A stretch of 64,000 bases of DNA, from the NCBI RefSeq assembly GCF_003725735.1, contig NZ_RJTM01000057.1, positions 59,884 to 123,883 of the forward strand. Direction: 5' to 3'. The notes beneath the pieces were generated by a model. That model worked only from the letters and a program-made list of their open reading frames with translations, searched no databases and had not been told where the DNA came from. Position 1 is the first letter of the stretch; each line of letters opens with the position of its first letter. Positions 63,032 through 64,000 of this stretch are shown piece after piece. Source of the stretch: Sinomicrobium pectinilyticum. Its GTDB lineage: Bacteria; Bacteroidota; Bacteroidia; Flavobacteriales; Flavobacteriaceae. The position numbers were made by a program, and so were the translations under genes.

Positions 63032-63469
63032 TTACATCCACTGCGACCATGGAATTCTGCTCAGCAGGAGGATAAGTCCCAGGGTATAGAAAAAGGCAAT
63101 CTTACCGAATTTCCCCTTGGCGCTTTCCACTTTTTTGTGTTTGGACCAGCCTATGGTTATCAGTATAATGGCAAGTATGTTGGTAAAAGGATGTTCAACG
63201 AGCAGTAGCCTGGCCAGGTCATTTTTCATTACACCGCCGGGCCCCAGTTCGGACCAGAGGGAAAAACGGTCGGACACAAAATAAAGTATAATGCCCAGAA
63301 GCAACTGTATGTGTGTGAATATCAAGGCAAAGAGGCTGATGCGAAGGTCCTTCCCGATGATAAAAGGCTTGCTGCTGAAATAACCGACAATAGCGTTGAT
63401 AACGGCAATAATGAGCATGATCAGGGTTAGGTAAGCCCAGTACGAATGTAAGGTTTGAATAATCCCCAT
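63032..63469 (-). CDS. Conserved four-span membrane protein
   Basis: A 145-residue inner-membrane protein with about four spans (residues 12-32, 45-65, 90-108 and 122-140). His residues lie in HSYWAYL, FTHIQLLLG and LLVEHPFTN near membrane faces, which could bind heme, but there is no CxxCH. Flavobacterial homologues are sometimes misnamed ribosomal protein L27 or cytochrome b; neither is supported. The start at 63469 is backed by a perfect -7 box 21 bases upstream. Confidence 0.75.
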   Translation of the reverse strand: MGIIQTLHSYWAYLTLIMLIIAVINAIVGYFSSKPFIIGKDLRISLFALIFTHIQLLLGIILYFVSDRFSLWSELGPGGVMKNDLARLLLVEHPFTNILAIILITIGWSKHKKVESAKGKFGKIAFFYTLGLILLLSRIPWSQWM

Positions 63470-63490
63470 GTTTTAGTTTTTAAGTTTTAT

Positions 63491-63498
63491 CAAAAGTA
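63491..63498 (-). promoter_or_regulatory. -7 promoter box TACTTTTG for the four-span protein gene
   Basis: A perfect TAnnTTTG on the minus strand, 21 bases before the ATG at 63469. Confidence 0.5.
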
Positions 63499-63967
63499 GT
63501 GAATTTTGGGGAGAGTGGATAGTTTGATATCTGTGAAGTATGGTCTTTTAACGTAGATTCGGCGTTCGATAGCCTTGCTCTTTTTGAAAAACCTGTCCGG
63601 GTAACGAGGAGTTATTTATCGGGCCGATATCGGTGGCTATTGTGCCTGCGGGCCCCGGTCCGGATTTCAGGGGGAGAAGACCGAAAAGGAAGGGGATCTG
63701 CGGCGAATATAACAATTTACAACGGGTTGTTGAGCAGGCATCACCGGGGAAAAACACAGCCTGTGCGACAGCACCCGTAACGGGGAAATACAGCGAGCGG
63801 TACGGGGATGGTTGATAGTTATAGTGATCCTTGCCCCGATGATCCGGAAGCATTTCGGGTGGCGGAAAGTACTGGGTTTTTTATTCCCCGGCAAGCCCGG
63901 ATAGGGCCATTTAAGGGAATGCGTTAACACCGGACCGGTTTGGGTTAGCGGCTAAAGCAACCCGGTT

Positions 63968-63995
63968 AGCGGCGGACTTGATTAAGTTCGCCGCT
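63968..63995 (+). terminator. Hairpin with short T-run at the right edge
   Basis: AGCGGCGGACTT (63968-63979) and AAGTTCGCCGCT (63984-63995) pair with one G-T wobble around GATT, followed by TTTGT. Orientation suggests a plus-strand terminator, yet no plus-strand gene precedes it here, so its role is unclear. Confidence 0.45.
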
Positions 63996-64000
63996 TTTGT

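Larger units (their letters stand above)
63470..64000. other. Intergenic region at the right edge
   Basis: About 530 bases with no gene that I can support. Contents: the promoter box at 63491, GC-rich unstructured-looking sequence with short open frames on both strands, and the hairpin at 63968-63995. Confidence 0.5.

Noticed and set aside
63032..63469. Ribosomal protein L27 or cytochrome b identity
   Set aside because: The sequence is a four-span membrane protein with no L27 features and no complete heme-b ligand pattern.
63548..63930. Coding genes in the right-edge gap
   Set aside because: The open frames are Pro/Arg/Ser-rich, overlap each other on both strands and have no promoter, domain or consistent codon use.

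Overview
The window looks like chromosome of a member of the Bacteroidota, most likely Flavobacteriaceae. Gene content supports this: a DnaE carrying its own N-terminal proofreading domain, mevalonate-pathway kinases, a prokaryotic CCDC81/HU protein fused to SPOR, a lipoprotein with a surface-export signal after the lipobox cysteine, and a GG-leader peptide cluster. So do the many TAnnTTTG -7 boxes typical of the phylum. No tRNA, rRNA, CRISPR array, transposase gene or prophage was seen.

Layout. 1-9 kb: the start of a surface lipoprotein, an aldo/keto reductase, an SDR, an AlbA_2/Schlafen-type protein, a PP-family phosphatase, a YdeI-like protein, an acyl-CoA thioesterase, an HU-SPOR envelope protein, dprA and trpS. 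9-16 kb: a small GlsB-type membrane protein, plsC, dnaE and a flavoprotein. 16-21.4 kb: isoprenoid genes (mvaD, a mevalonate-kinase-like GHMP kinase, a UbiA prenyltransferase) and an RsuA/RluB pseudouridine synthase. 21.4-31 kb: envelope and sugar genes (GT2 glycosyltransferase, KDO transferase, DegT aminotransferase, galE), a purine nucleoside phosphorylase and a secreted amidohydrolase. 31-40 kb: central metabolism (sucA-sucB, cystathionine synthase/lyase, gdhA) with small genes between. 46.9-57.8 kb: housekeeping genes (recO, ileS, a DksA-like gene, lspA, a 5-formyl-THF cyclo-ligase, uvrC) and a patatin/outer-membrane-barrel protein. 57.8-63.5 kb: an ArsR-type regulator divergent from an unusual P450 and a monooxygenase-fold protein, then a P1B-4 metal ATPase and a Fur-family regulator.

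The main accessory system is at 40.1-46.9 kb. It contains an HlyD-family adaptor, a small HTH protein, six paralogous short peptides with nearly identical 23-residue double-glycine leaders, and an ABC exporter with an N-terminal C39 leader peptidase. The peptides appear to be made, trimmed after GG and exported by the flanking machinery. Five copies of one upstream element (CTGCA-N7-TGCAG followed by a -7-like box) precede peptides 2, 3, 5 and 6 and the exporter gene. Hairpin terminators follow peptides 1, 2, 4, 5 and 6. This predicts the units hlyD-HTH-peptide 1, peptide 2, peptides 3-4, peptide 5, peptide 6 and exporter. The mature peptides are very hydrophobic, free of Cys and Arg, and contain one Lys in total, which is unusual for bacteriocins. 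No immunity gene is recognisable. This is the best candidate for a poorly described system in the window.
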